A stretch of DNA of 64,000 bases from Prorocentrum cordatum. Lineage: Eukaryota; Sar; Dinophyceae; Prorocentrales; Prorocentraceae. This document shows positions 1 through 11,039 of this stretch, one piece after another. Every line of letters starts with the position of its first letter. Positions within the stretch are counted from its first letter, which is position 1. Made by a program: the position numbers and the translations under genes. Under the pieces are notes generated by a model that saw nothing but the letters and a program-made list of their open reading frames with translations, searched no databases and had not been told where the DNA came from. The DNA lies in contig CAUYUJ010020726.1 of assembly GCA_963575745.1 (NCBI GenBank), positions 1,359,969 to 1,423,968 on the forward strand. The letters are read 5' to 3'.

Positions 1-32
1 TGGAAGGCGTCACCTCCTCGTCAAATGCGCCA

Positions 33-770
33 TTGCCTACTACGCGGGGTCCCTCTCACGAGCCGCAGGGCGCCGGCGTCGGCGTCGAGGAGGCGGAGGA
101 GGTGCCGGAGGTGGAGACGATGGAGGACGAGGAGAACGGAGACGTGGAGTACGAGGACGAGGACGTGGACGGCGACGGCGCGAAGGGCGAGAGCATGGCC
201 CACGAGGACGTGGAGGGCGAGCCCCCCGACGGGCTGGAGGACGAGGACGTGACGGGCGACTTCAGCCGGAACGCGTTGACGTCCAGCGACGCTGCCGCGG
301 ACGGCGACACCGGCTCCGCCTCGCGCGGGGGCCCCCCGAGGAGGGGGAGCCAGGCCGATGAGAAGGCGGAGGAGGAGGAGAAGGAGGCGGAGGTGCAGGA
401 GGTGATCGACGAGGCGGAGGTGGAGGCGGACGACGGGGGCGACGAGTTCGAGAGCGCGGTGGCGGAGGACGTGGAGGACGAGATGCGCGCGATGACAAGG
501 CGGAAGGCGAGGTGGAGGGCGGGTGCCTGCAGTGCGGCGCTGCCCCAGAATAAACTCAGCAGCTTGATGGCGACCTCCTGCCTGCGCTCTGCGCCGCAGG
601 TGCTGGAGCTCGACCAACGCCGGCTGCGGAAGCGGACGTGGACGAGGTCGGTCCTGATCCTGCCGAGCAGCACGAAGGCGAAATACAGCCCCTGGCCGTC
701 GCGACGGCCAGTCGCCCTGAGCCCGCGCCCGTTCTTGGCCATGCTGACCGTCAGCGAGATGGCGCCCTGA
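33..770 (+). CDS. acidic low-complexity ORF, function unknown
   Basis: An open frame of 245 codons whose first 160 residues are dominated by Glu and Asp (for example EDEENGDVEYEDEDVDGDG), followed by a more basic tail (RRLRKRTWTR). Nearly all codons end in G or C, the bias of the clear exons elsewhere in the window. The opposite strand (56-811) is also open and shares the same third positions, so base bias cannot choose the strand. Read that way it gives a Ser-rich protein with two hydrophobic stretches. I prefer the plus strand because an acidic region is more plausible than a mirror-image Ser tract. No domain is recognised, and the ends are probably not true gene ends. Confidence 0.35.
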   Translation: MPTTRGPSHEPQGAGVGVEEAEEVPEVETMEDEENGDVEYEDEDVDGDGAKGESMAHEDVEGEPPDGLEDEDVTGDFSRNALTSSDAAADGDTGSASRGGPPRRGSQADEKAEEEEKEAEVQEVIDEAEVEADDGGDEFESAVAEDVEDEMRAMTRRKARWRAGACSAALPQNKLSSLMATSCLRSAPQVLELDQRRLRKRTWTRSVLILPSSTKAKYSPWPSRRPVALSPRPFLAMLTVSEMAP

Positions 771-1009
771 TCCCTCCTATCTTTTCCCCAGCCTCCCATC
801 CTCCAATGCACCTGGCCACTGCGAAGGACAGCGCAGCCTGGTACGACGCGTCAATCGCACCGCGCTGGTTGCCGCGCCTGCGAATCGCAAGCGATGCGCA
901 GCGTCCTGGAACCTCGACACCGATGAGGTCCACGCTTACACCGCGCCGCCGCCCTGTCCACAACCGCCCCTGGGAAGACCGCCGCGCCCACTGGCCGAGA
1001 CGCCCAGAC

Positions 1010-1315
1010 GAGACGGCGGCCACCCACCTGGAAAGGCTGAAGGTCGAGGGAGGCCACTACTTCACCGCAGCCTGGCACTCCCGGCGCAGGCACGCGGGCC
1101 AGGAAAAGGGCAAGACCAGGAACCAAGTCAAGTTCGACCCGTCCTGCTGGAAGCCCGACATGATCGACCGCTTCCTGGGCGAAATGGCACACAGCCACTA
1201 CGACGTGGGCACCTGGTCCCGGAACGCGGGCGCCCACATCGATTGGGACCGCGAGAACACCCTGCATCAGGAGTTCCAGCGGAAGCGGGAGGTGGCCAAA
1301 GGCGAGGGGCGCGGG
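1010..1315 (+). CDS. probable exon, unknown protein
   Basis: About 100 codons in good dinoflagellate-style codon use, beginning near THLERLKVEGGHYFTAAW and passing FDPSCWKPDMIDRFLGEM and RNAGAHIDWDRENTLHQEF. The residue mix is rich in His, Arg, Asp and Trp and is not low complexity. The frame stays open from 638 to 1387, but the flanks outside this segment look non-coding, so I list only the convincing part. It lies just upstream of the 81-bp array, whose likely coding frame is also rich in His, Tyr, Gln and Asp, so they may belong to one gene. No family is recognised and splice sites were not fixed. Confidence 0.45.
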
Positions 1316-1545
1316 GACGGCCCAGCACGCAGTTTGGGTACACCGACAATTGGACCAGGAAACCCCCCACGCGCTGACCTGCCCTGATCGCTCCCCCTGA
1401 CGCCGCCGCCCTGGGTGCCGCACCAACCGCCCCTCTTGTCCCTGGCAGGCATCCTGGCGCTGTTCTTCGGGTACGGCCTGTTTGTCGCCTTCTCCAGCGC
1501 CTGGCCCTGTCTCCCCCTTTTCCCCTCCTCCTCCTACGCACCTGA

Positions 1546-1650
1546 TAATGGGACCGCTAGTCCCTCTTGGTCCCGCACCAACTGCGACATCGACTGGGGC
1601 TGCTTTACCTGGATATGGGACCGCTAGTCCCCCCTGATCCCGCAGGGTCC
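1546..1650 (+). repeat. two copies of a short 'GGGACCGCTTGTCCCCCCTG' motif
   Basis: Copies near 1552 and 1617 read TGGGACCGCTAGTCC followed by CCTGATCCCGCAGGGTCC or a variant. Related copies lie on the far side of the 81-bp array at 6131-6283. The motif therefore brackets the array in direct orientation. It may be intron sequence or the edge of a duplicated unit. Confidence 0.6.
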
Positions 1651-1699
1651 GCCTGCCTCCGGCAACTGGCGTTGACGCCCGGCTGCTGGCGCGGGGCGG

Positions 1700-4600
1700 T
1701 GCGCGCGTGCATGGGGCCCAGCACGACGGCGAGCAGTACGACGGATAGCAGCACCACGAGCATGACGAGTGCGACCTGCACCAGCGGCACCACTACGCCC
1801 AGCGCGTCGGCGGAAGGTACGACCGAGCGCAACACCACGGGATTGACGAATACGACCGGTACCAGAGGCCCCACCACGCCCAGCACGTCGGCGAGCAGCA
1901 CGACCGAGAGCAGCACCACGAGCATGACGAGTGCGACCTGCACCAGCGGCACCACCACCCCCAGCATGTCAGCGAGCAGCACGACCGAAAGCAGCTCTAC
2001 GAGCATGACGGGCGCGACCGGTACCAGCGGAACCACGTCGCCCAGCATGGCGGCGAGCAGTACGAGCGAGAGCAGCACCACGAGTATGACGATGATGACG
2101 GGCACCAGCGGCACCACTACGGGCAGCGCGTCTGAGAGCAGTACGAGCGAGAGCAGCACCGCGAGTGTGACGAGTGGATCTGGCACCAACGGCACCACTA
2201 CGCCCAACACGTCTGCGAACAGTACAACCGAGAGCAGCATCACGAGTATTTCGAGAACGACCCGGTACTAGCGGCACCCCCACGCATTGCACGTCGGCGA
2301 GCAGTACGACCGAGAGCAGCACCACGTGCATCACGACTGCGTCCGGCACCTACGGCATCACAACGCCAAGCACGTCGGCGAGCAGTACGACCGAGAGCAG
2401 CACCACGGGTAGGGCGGGTTCGATTGGCATCAGCAGCACCACTACGCCCAGCACGTCGGCGAGCGGTACTACCGAGAGCAGCGCCACCAGTCAGACGACT
2501 ATGACCGCTACCAGCAGCACCACTACGCCCAGCACGTTGGGGAGTAGTGCGACCGAGAGCTGCACCACGAGTATGACGAGTACGATCGGTACCAGCGGCA
2601 CCGCTACGCCCAGCACGTCGGCGAACAGCACGACCGAGAGCAGCACCACGAGTATGACGAGTGCGACCTGTACTAGCGGCTCCACTACGCCCAGCACGCC
2701 GGCGAGCAGTACAACCGAAAGCAGCAAAACGAGTATGACGAGGACCATCGCACCTGCATCTCCACTACGCCCAGCACGTCGGAGAGTAGTACGACCGAGA
2801 GCAGCACCACGAGCATGCCAATGCGACTGGTACCAGCGGCACCATTACGCCCAGCACGGCGGAGAGTAGCACGACCGAGAGCAACACCACGAGTACGACG
2901 AGTACGACCGGTACCAGCGGCACCATTACGCCCAGCACGTCGGCGAGCAGTACGACCGAAAGCAGCACTTCGGCTACGACGAGCACGACCGCTACTAGCA
3001 GCACCACTACGCCCAGTACGTCGGAGAGTAGTACGACCGAGAGCTCAAATCGAGTATGACAAGTACGACGGGTACTAGCGGCACCACTACGCCCAGCACG
3101 TCGGCGAGGAGTACGACCGAAGGCAGCACCACGAGCATGACGAGCACGACGGGAACCAGCGGCACCACTACGTCCAGCTTGTCGGCGAGCAGTACGACCG
3201 AGAGCAGCGCCACAAGTACGACGAGTACGAACGCTACCAGCGGCACAACTACGCCCAGCACAACGGAGAGTAATACGAGCAGCCCATGAGCATGACGAAT
3301 ACGACGGATACCAGCGGCACCACTACGCCCAGCACGACGGCGAGCAGTGCAACGGTGAACAGCACCGCAAGGCTGGCGAGCGCGACTGGCACCAGCAGCA
3401 CCATTACGCCCAGCACATCGGAGAGTCCTGAGATCAGCACCACATGAATGACGGGTACGACCGGCACCAGCGACTCTACGCCCAGCACGTCGGCGAGCAA
3501 TACGATCAAGAGCAGCGCCACCAGTGTGACGAGCGCGGCCTCTACCACCAGCACCACTACGCCCAGCATGTCAGCGGGCAGTACGACCAAGAGCAGCACT
3601 ACGGGTGTGACGAGCGCGACCGATACCAGCAGCACTACTACGCCTAGCATGTCGGCGAGCAGTACGACCGAGAGCATTACCACAGATGTGACGAGCGCGA
3701 CTGGTGCCGGCAGCACCACGACGCCCAGCACATCGACAAGCGGTTCGACTGAAAACAGCACCACGAGGGTGGCGTGCGCGGCCGGTACCAGCAGCACCAC
3801 CACGCCCAGCACGCCGGCGAACAGAGCGACCGAGAGCAGCACCACAAGTATGATGAGCACGAGCGGCACCAGCAGCACCACTACGCCCAGCACGTCGGCG
3901 AGCAGCACGACCGAGCGACGCACCACGAGTGTGACGAGCTCGACCGGTACCAGCAGCACCACCAAGCCCAGCGCGTCGGCGAGCAGTTGACCGAGAGCGG
4001 CACCACGGATATGACGAGCGCGACCGATGCCAGCAGCACCACTACGCCCAGCAGGTCGGTGAGCAGTACGACCGGGAGCAGCACCACGGGTGGAACGAGC
4101 GCGACCGGTGCCAACAGCACCACTACCCAGCACAGCGGCGAGCAGTACGACCGAGAGCAACCCTACGAGTGCGGCAAGCGCGACTGGCGCCAGCACGTCG
4201 GAGAGTACGACCGAGAGCAACACCACGAGTATGACAATTATGACCGGTACCAGCGACACCACCACGCTCATCACGTCGGGGAGCAGCACGACCAAGAGCA
4301 GCTCCACGAGTATGGCGAGCGCGAACTCTACCAGCAGCACCACTACGCCCAGCACGTCGGCGAGCAGTACCACCGAGAGCAGCACCACAGGTGCGACGAG
4401 CGCGATCGCTACCAGCAGCACCATACGCCCTGCGCGTCGGCGAGCAGCACGACCGAGAGCAACAGCACGGGCGCGGCGAGCACGACCAGCACCAGCAGCA
4501 CCACTACGCCCAGCACGTCTGAGAACAGTACGACCGAGAGCAGCACCACGAGTGTGACGAGCGCAGCTGGTATCAGCAGCACCAAGCCCAGCACATCAGA

Positions 4601-5992
4601 GAATAGTACGACCGAGAGCAGCACCACGCGCACGACGAGTACGACCGCCACCGTCAGCACCACTACGCCTAGCACGTCGGCGAACAGTACGACCGAGAGC
4701 AAAACCACCAGTGTAAGAAGCACGGTCGGTACCAGTGGCATCACTACCCCCTGCACGCCGACGAGCAGTACGACCGAGAGCAGCACTACGAGGGTGACGA
4801 GCATGACCGGTACCTGCAGCACCACCGACACGTCGGCGAGCAATACGACCGAGAGCAGCACCACCAATGCGACAAGCGCGGCCGGTACCCGCAGCACCAC
4901 TACGCCCAGCTCGTCGGCGAGCGGTACGCGAGAGCAGGGTCACTAGTGTGACGAGCAGGATCATTACCAGCAGCACTAGTACGTCCAGCACGTCGGATAG
5001 CAGTACGATCGCGAGCAGCACCACGAGTATGACAAGCACGACCGGTACCAGTGGCACCACTACGCCCAGCACGTCGGCGAGCAATACGACCGTGAGTAGC
5101 ACCACGAGTGGGGCGAGCACGACCCGCACCATCAACACCACTACGCCCAGCACGTCGGCGAGCAGTACAACCGCGAGCAGCACCACGCGTGTTACGAGCA
5201 TGGCATGGACCCGCGTCATCACTATGCCCAGCACGTCGGCGAGTGGTACGACCGAAAGCAGCACCACGAGTGTGACGAGCGCGACCGGTACCAACAGCGC
5301 CACTACGCACAGCATGTCGGTGAACAGTACGACCGAGAGCAGCACCACGAGTGCGACGAGCACGACCGGGACCAGCAGCTCCTTTACGCCCAGCACGTCG
5401 GCGAGCGGTACGACCGAGTACAGTATCACGAGTTCGACGAGCACAACCGGTACCAGCAGCACCACTATGCTCAGCACGTCGGCAAGCAGTACGACCAAGA
5501 GCAGCACCACGAGTGTGACGAGCACGAACCGTTCCAGCAGCACTACGAGTATGACGTGCACGACCGGTACCAGCAGCACCCCTACGTCCAGCACGACGGC
5601 GAGCAGCACGACCGAGAGCAGCATCACGAGTGTGACGAGCACGACCTGTTCCAGCAGCACCACGAGTATGACGAGCACGACTGGTACCAGCAGCCCCCAT
5701 ACGTCCAGTACGACGGCGAGCAGTACGACCGAGAGCAGCACCATGAGTGTGACGAGCACGACGGTACCAGCAGCACTACCACTCCCAGCACCACGCCCAG
5801 CGAGTCGGCGAGCGGTACGACCGAAAGCAGCACCAGGAACGCGACTAGCACGACCGGTACCACCAGCGCCACTGCGCCCAGCACGTGGGCGAGCAGTAAG
5901 ACCGAGTGCAGCACCACGAGTGAGCGTGGCGAGCACGACCAGCACAAGCAGCACCACTACGTCCAGCTCGTCGGCGAGCAGCACGAGCAGCT
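1700..5992 (+). repeat. 81-bp tandem array, about 53 degenerate units
   Basis: Each 81-bp unit is 27 codons. Typical pieces are ACCACTACGCCCAGCACGTC, GGCGAGCAGTACGACCGAGA and GCAGCACCACGAGTATGACG. One plus frame reads HHYAQHVGEQYDREQHHE with every third base G or C. A second reads TTPSTSASSTTESSTTS. The minus strand gives Leu/Val-rich shadows. Single-base indels (for example near 2260 and 3990) switch frames, and substitutions create stops in the His/Tyr frame near 1745 and 2130. From about 5205 to 5780 the His/Tyr frame is uninterrupted. The array looks like a coding repeat that has largely decayed. Confidence 0.9.
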
Positions 5993-6047
5993 CGCGACCG
6001 CGAAAAACACCCTGAACAAGCAGACCTTCGGCATCATGGCATCCTGA
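5205..6047 (+). pseudogene. 3' end of the 81-bp repeat protein, probably broken
   Basis: The last seven or so units are open in the His/Tyr/Gln frame (HHYAQHVGE, YDREQHHECDE) up to about 5780. An indel then moves the same frame into the Thr/Ser reading, and a second returns it near 5925. The final segment, LVGEQHEQLATAKNTLNKQT followed by FGIMAS and a TGA, leaves the repeat and has good G/C-ending codons, so it looks like a genuine C-terminus. Two compensating indels suggest a decaying gene. The protein would be a hydrophilic repeat protein with no known domain. Confidence 0.4.
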
Positions 6048-6127
6048 TTCCTCCCCTCTCCCCATGTCACAGGCAATTGCGACCGTTAGTCGCCCTGGTC
6101 CTCCTCCTCCCCCTCTTTCTCTACCTG

Positions 6128-6285
6128 AATATGGAACCGTTTGTCCCCCCTGATCCGCATCGCCTTGTTATGGGACCGCTTGTCCCCCCTGATCCAGCAG
6201 GGTCCCCCTGCTCAACACGGCCCACGCTCACCTAGTGATGGGACCGTTTGTCCCCCCTGATCCCGCGGGGTCTCCCTGCTCCACT
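6128..6285 (+). repeat. three copies of the 'GGGACCGCTTGTCCCCCCTG' motif
   Basis: Copies near 6133, 6174 and 6240 match those at 1546-1650, including the CCTGATCC and AGGGTC extension. They follow directly after the end of the 81-bp array. Confidence 0.65.
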
Positions 6286-6679
6286 CGGCCACGCGCTGCT
6301 GCTGGTGCGGGGCTGCCCTGGCGACCGCTGGCTCCCGGGCCGGCCTTTCTTCTCCCTTGCCCGCTTCTCCCCCCCCCCCGTTCGCTACCCCCCTCCCATG
6401 GCGGCAGCGCCCGGCACTGCGCGGCCCCGGCCCGGTGCCTGGCGCTTGCACCTTGCCGCCTCGGCGGCCCCGCGGGTCTTGGCGCTGCGCGGCTTAGGCC
6501 CGGCCCTTGACAGTGCGGAACGGCAGCGCAACGTGCGTGGCTCCTGCCCGCCCCCACGCGCTTGCCACTGCAGGGCAGGCCTCCTCCCTGCAGCACACCA
6601 GCATCCTGTCAGTTATGGGCGGCAAGTTACCGGCTTCGCCTGGCCGCCGCGCCTCAAACCGCGGCTGCTTTCCCATGTT

Positions 6680-6814
6680 CGCGGGTTGGACTACCACGAC
6701 CTGGACCTCTTCGGCATCATATATGGTGGCACAAAGTTGCGCTCCAACCCAGTGGTGCTACCCTTCCTCTCGGACGTCGCCCTGGTGGCGTGGCACGTCC
6801 TCCCCCGCAGTTGA
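6680..6814 (+). CDS. candidate C-terminal exon, unknown
   Basis: The frame reading LDYHDLDLFGIIYGGTKLRS then NPVVLPFLSDVALVAWHVLP ends at a TGA at 6812-6814 and uses G/C-ending codons. The rest of 6290-7060 is GC-rich and shows nothing convincing. No family is recognised and the upstream splice site is not defined. Confidence 0.3.
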   Translation, partial: RGLDYHDLDLFGIIYGGTKLRSNPVVLPFLSDVALVAWHVLPRS

Positions 6815-7064
6815 TGAGGCTGGTGTTCTCGCATCGCCGCTGACGGCACCACCACCGACTTTTCACCTCCCGGGATTTCGCCACCGGGCTCCTGTCCAAG
6901 GTGTACTTTTTCCTGCACTTCAATTTCGGCACCGCCTGGTCCCAGGGCTTCGCCCTCTCTCGGCCTTGGCGTGAGGCCCCGCCTGTTTTTGGCCTCCCTC
7001 CCTAATGTATGTTGTGCGCGGCCCGCTTAGCATCTATCGGAAGAGGTTCGCTCTCGCCCCGCAT

Positions 7065-8010
7065 ATCAAAAAGTGTGCGTGTGTGCGTGTGTGTGTGTGT
7101 GTGTGTGTGCGTGTGCGTGTGCCTGGGTGTGGGTGTGTGCGCGTGGGCGTGCGGGTGCGGGTGCATGGGTGCGTGGGTGCGTGGGTGGGTGTGGGTGTGC
7201 GTGGGTGTGCGTGGGCGTGGGTGTGTGTGTGTGCGTGGGTGTGTGTGGGTGTGTGTGGGTGTATGTGTGTGTGCGTGTGTGTGTGTTTGCGTATGCGTCT
7301 GTGTCTGTGGCAGTGTCTGTGGCGGTGTCAGTGTATGTGTCCGTGTCCCTGTCCGTGTCTGTGTCTCTGTCTCTGTCTCTGTCTCTGCTTGTGTGTGTCT
7401 GCGTGTCCACAACAGCACCCCCGTTTAGCTAGCTCTCCCCCAGCGCATTTACTCTGCCTAGCCGCCGACGCAAAAAGTGTTAGTGGATGTTTTTGCGCGG
7501 GTGAATCTGCGTGTGCGTGTGTGTGTGTGCGTGTGCGAATATGTATGTGACTGTGTTAATGCGGGAATGCGTGACTGCGTGAATGCGTAAATGTGTGCGT
7601 GCGTGTGTGCGCGTGGGTGCGTGGGTGCGTGCGCGTGTGTGCGCGTGTGTGTGGCGTGTGTGGTATGTACGTGTGTGGTTTGTGCGTGTGTGTATGCGTG
7701 CGTGTGTGCGTGCGTGCGTGCGTGTTTGCGTGCGTGCGTGTCTGTGTGTGCGTGTGTCCGTGTGTGTGCGTGTGTGCGTGTGTGTGCCGGAGTGTGTATG
7801 TGTGTGAATATGTGTTTGTGTTTGTGTTTGTGTGTTGTGTTGGTGTGTGTGTGTGTCTGCGTCAGTGTTTGTGTCTGTCTCGTTGTCGTTGTCTGTGTCT
7901 GTGTCTGTGTCCGTGTGTGCCCGTGTCTGCGTCTGTGTTTGTGCCTGCGTCTGCGTCTGTGTCTACGTTTGTGTCTGTGTCAGTGTCTGTATCTGTGTCG
8001 GCGTGCGTCA
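7065..8010 (+). repeat. GT-rich microsatellite tract, about 950 bp
   Basis: Nearly continuous (GT)n with GTGC, GGTGTG and GTCTGT variants. The unit drifts from GTGTGC through GGGTGT to TGTCTGTG. A less regular gap lies at about 7410-7500. The cysteine/valine-rich or threonine/histidine-rich open frames across it are by-products of the repeat. Confidence 0.95.
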
Positions 8011-8111
8011 TGAGGAGGTGGTCATGCGGAAGGCAGGGGCCCGGTTGGGATGAGGAGAGGGGGAGAGGAGGAGAGGAGAGGAGAAGAGATGAGAGGAGAG
8101 GAGGGGAGACG

Positions 8112-8185
8112 CGGGACGGTGCTCATTCAAAACAAGGACCCCAACAAGGACCCAACACCACAGGCAGGACGGTTGGGAGCAAGAA
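8112..8185 (+). repeat. dispersed motif, copy 1 (GGACCCAACACCACA)
   Basis: Contains TCAAAACAAGGACC, then GACCCAACACCACAGG and GGTTGGGA. Related copies occur at 13965-14020 (plus) and 49765-49830 (minus), where they lie next to the 89-bp repeat family. A GA-rich run (8050-8110) precedes this copy. Confidence 0.55.
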
Positions 8186-8243
8186 CTCGGTTGAGAGCAA
8201 AAAGAAAGCCCCCGCAAGCGAGAGCTAACATGTTTTCCACGAG

Positions 8244-8793
8244 GACTCCAGTGGCTTCATCGTTGTCGAAGAGCTGGTCGAGGCGCTGCACATGTGCGGC
8301 CTGAAAGCCCACCCCAAGGCCGTAGAGAGGATCATCTTGGACATGGACAAAAACAACGACGGTGACATCGACATCGTCGAGTTCTGCGAGTTCTTTAGGT
8401 TCTCATCCACTCCCCACCCTCATCATCCCTCTTCTCCGCCCCCTCCTCCCCTCCGAGGCAGCTGGAGGAGCTCTCGCAGTTCCACCACAAGGCGGGGCGA
8501 TCAGAAACACGTGCCGGCCCTTTGCGGACACGGCACGGGTCTTGGTGCAGAGGGAGGGGAGGGGAGGTGGCTTTCGTGCGCGTCTGCGTGGGCAGGAGGG
8601 GTGGGGAGGGGAGGAGCGGGAGGGGGTGGGAGGGGGGAGGGGAGGGGTGGGAGCTGGGGATCAGGAGGAGCAGGAGTGAGGAGGTACCGGGGGCCGCCCG
8701 ATCGGAAGGCGAAGGCGCGCGCGCAGTTTTGCAGCATCCTCTGCAACTGCTGCTTCTTCCTGAACCTGGCGCTCGTCTTTGTCCTCATCCCGA
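8244..8793 (+). CDS. EF-hand protein with a membrane segment, partial
   Basis: Exon 8244-8398 opens inside one EF-hand loop (DSSGFIVVEEL) and contains a complete canonical 12-residue loop, DKNNDGDIDIVE, with Asp/Asn at the calcium positions and Glu at position 12. It ends TTTAG at a GT donor. A 59-bp intron (8399-8457) ends in AG, and the frame continues as RQLEELSQFHHK (8458-8491), followed by a possible GC donor. A third candidate exon (about 8703-8793) gives KAKARAQFCSILCNCCFFLN then LALVFVLI, a likely transmembrane helix. EF-hands bind calcium; with a membrane segment this could be a calcium-regulated channel or sensor, but the family is not identified. The first loop starts in an upstream exon I did not find. 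Confidence 0.7.
8399..8457 (+). other. 59-bp intron of the EF-hand gene
   Basis: GT at 8399-8400 and AG at 8456-8457 with a strong pyrimidine run between. Removing it joins TTTAG to GCAGCTG and keeps the EF-hand frame open (FFRQLEELSQ). The two exons support each other through phase. Confidence 0.65.
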
Positions 8794-8799
8794 GGCCTC

Positions 8800-9370
8800 T
8801 GGCACCTACCGTTGCCCCCCTCCCAACATCCAGGAGCCGCGAACAAAAAAGTATGGCGGCAACTATGTTTCGCAGTTTCGGCATCCAGGGACTACTTTCA
8901 GGCTAGAGGTGCCTGCCAAAACCACCGCCAGAGATCTGAGCACGTTGGCGGGGCGACCCCACGCCGCCCCGCGGCGCACGTCCCCGGCCGGCGCCCCGGG
9001 CCCACCAACGCAACCGATATGTTCGACTCTAGTTCGGCTCTGGCTCGACTCGAGTTCGACTCGAGCCGCCTGACGCTCGACGCAGCATCGGCGCATGAGT
9101 GAAGCGAGTGGCCCTGCGACGACACAGCTGCCCAGGAATGGGGCGCGCGGGGAGCTCTGGGGGCCCACGCGGCAAGACCACAGCGTCGGACGTCCGTGGC
9201 GTCAGCACAGCTGTCACGCGGGCGAATCATCACCCCAGCTCCAGAGAGCCCCCCCCCCTCCCCATGCTCTTCGCGGGCGGGCTCCTCCTCCTCCTCCTCC
9301 TCCTCCTCCTCCTCCTCCTCCTCCTCCTCCTCCTCCTCCTCCCGCCTCCTTCTTCTCCTCCTCCCCCATC
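8800..9370. other. no convincing gene; TTCGACTC cluster and (CTC)n
   Basis: GC-rich sequence with a small cluster of TTCGACTC/GAGTCGAA words at about 9018-9068 and a (CTC)n microsatellite at 9281-9350. Open frames here are low complexity or unsupported. Confidence 0.5.
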
Positions 9371-9574
9371 CTCCTCCATGGGGTCGGAGCAGATGGGGTC
9401 AGAGGATCGCGCCGCATCGCCGGTGCATCGGCGATGCGGCTCGATGTGGAGCCCGAGTTTCTCCACGCCGACGTCGCCGCCGCGTCCCCGACGGCGACGA
9501 TACACATCGCCGATGTATCGGCGATGCGGCGCGATTCTCCGAGCCCATCTGCTCCGACCCCATCTTGGAGGCCC
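9371..9574. mobile_element. foldback element A, copy 1
   Basis: The left arm reads ATGGGGTCGGAGCAGATGGG then GATCGCGCCGCATCGCC. The right arm (to about 9574) is its near-perfect reverse complement, GGCGATGCGGCGCGATTC then CCATCTGCTCCGACCCC. The whole is a hairpin of about 190 bp with smaller ATCGCCGAT palindromes inside and no coding capacity. Further copies are at 38838-39031 and 59062-59278. The structure is typical of a non-autonomous foldback or MITE-like DNA element. Confidence 0.85.
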
Positions 9575-9699
9575 CTGGGAAGAGCGGCATGAGAGCGCCG
9601 CTCTCGTCGTGCTGGCAGGCCGCGCCCCGGGGCTGGGCGCAGTGCTGCGTCGGCCCGCTGCAGTCCAGTCGCTCCTCTTCCCCCCTTCGAGCGAGCGCA

Positions 9700-9760
9700 G
9701 CGCGAACAGGAGGAGGAGGAGGAGGAGGAGGAGGAAAAGGAGGAGGAGGAGGAAGAGATG
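9700..9760 (+). repeat. (GGA)n microsatellite
   Basis: GGA/GAG triplets with a few A interruptions. The flanking sequence at 9575-9700 and 9760-9965 is GC-rich and open in several frames (for example MKKAALRREAGSRHGGERAV), but no frame stands out. Confidence 0.8.
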
Positions 9761-9969
9761 AAGAAGGCGGCTCTCCGTCGTGAGGCCGGAAGCCGGCATG
9801 GAGGAGAGCGGGCAGTGGACGAGCAGGCAGGAGTCACCAGCACGCGCAGAGGGCCGCTTCCGCAAAGCGCGGTCGAGAGCGCGCGGCGTGACAAGCGGTG
9901 GTGCGGTCCGTCCCCCGGTCTCCCGCGACGGGCCCGGCGCAGGCCTCGTGTGCCCCTCGTTTCGGCTTG

Positions 9970-10158
9970 CACGTGAGAGTGGCCTTTCGCCAGGGTGAAC
10001 TCTGGTGCGGGCCCCACGGGGCCCCGTGATCGCTGAATGCAATGCGAGGGCAGCGGCCTGCGCGCTGGGTGGTGTCCCCAAAGGGCCCCCACCCCCTTCA
10101 GGCCTTCACCAAAAAAGGTCACTCGTGCCTAGGGTCACTCTTGCATGTAGCCGATCGG
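9970..10158. mobile_element. foldback element C, copy 1
   Basis: The left end, GTGAGAGTGGCCTTTCGCC then AGGGTGAACTCTGGTGC, matches the reverse complement of the right end (CAAGAGTGACCCTAGGCACG then AGTGACCTTTTTTGGTG). The imperfect terminal inverted repeat is about 45 bp. The core carries GATCGCTGAATGCAATGCGA and AGCAGCGGCCTGCGCGC, which recur at 58692-58740 inside copy 2 (58266-58893). No coding capacity. Confidence 0.75.
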
Positions 10159-10159
10159 T

Positions 10160-10340
10160 CGCCGAGAGCAGGTATTCTAAGACTTCCAGTTCCCGATCTG
10201 CTTCAAGCGCCTTCCTATTTCAGAACATCGAGCGCCTCCTTCTCGCTTCCAGTTCGGGGAGCGGGCCGCAGCCCAGTCTGCTTTCAGCGCCTTTCTGCTT
10301 CATGTTTCTACATACTTCTTTCGAATGGCGGGTACTCGTC
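10160..10340 (+). repeat. dispersed repeat pair, member 1
   Basis: Contains GCAGGTATTCTAAG, TTCAAGCGCCTTCCTATTTC and TTTCTACATACTTCTTTCG. The same ordered series of words appears at 51325-51510. The unit is pyrimidine-rich and contains internal TTCAGCGCCTTTC repeats. Confidence 0.6.
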
Positions 10341-10344
10341 AGGG

Positions 10345-10683
10345 ACCTGCAGCTCGTTCTCTTCTACAATGGAAGCGCGCCGTCTTGGCGCGAGAGGGAA
10401 GGAGGACAGAGATGGAGGGAGAGAGGGATTTGCCTGGGCGCCTGAGGGGGCCAGCGGATCTTGTTGTTCGTGGACATGGAAGAGAGCGATGACCCAGGGA
10501 AGCAAAAATACGTACCTTGGCGACACGATGCCCCGTTTTGCAATAGTCGTTTACGTGTGGCGGGGGCGAAGGCGCTGCAGGAGGAGGATACGAAAGAGGA
10601 GGATGGAGAGGGGGAGAGGGGGGGGGGGAAACTGGGAGGATACATGGCTTGAGGGAGGGAGGGAGAGAGGGAGGGAGCGAGAG
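10345..10683. other. no recognised gene
   Basis: Mixed sequence. A short run, LFVDMEESDDPGKQKY (10464-10511), ends at a possible GT donor and could be a small plus-strand exon, but nothing supports it further. Confidence 0.3.
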
Positions 10684-10785
10684 GTACACATACATACATA
10701 CATACATACATACATGCATGCATGCAGGCAGGCAGGCAGGCAGGCAGACAGGCATGCATGCATGCATGCATGCATACATACATAC

Positions 10786-10882
<97 letters not shown>

Positions 10883-10890
10883 CATATATA
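10684..10890. repeat. compound microsatellite (CATA, CATG, GCAG, CATATA, TA)
   Basis: Tetranucleotide runs of CATA, CATG and GGCA change to CATATA hexamers and then to TA. The Tyr/Ile/His ORFs across it are repeat artefacts. Confidence 0.95.
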
Positions 10891-11039
10891 TGTGCGGCGT
10901 ACCCCCCCCCCAAACACCCGTTCTGTTTGAATATGTATTTGAGCTCTTCATTCGTAGTCTTACTGATCATCAACCTTTTTTCGTCCGTGTCTTCTCGTCC
11001 ATCTCTCCTATTCGCCATTGTCCCGTTGTTATCTACTTG

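Noticed and set aside
4596-6065. 489-codon Leu/Val-rich minus-strand frame that looks like a membrane protein
   Set aside because: It is the complement of the 81-bp array; similar frames occur at 1605-2243 and 3249-4424 and simply mirror the plus-strand repeat.
7005-8228. Cys/Val-rich plus and Thr/His-rich minus frames over the GT tract
   Set aside because: Direct translation of (GT)n-type repeats.
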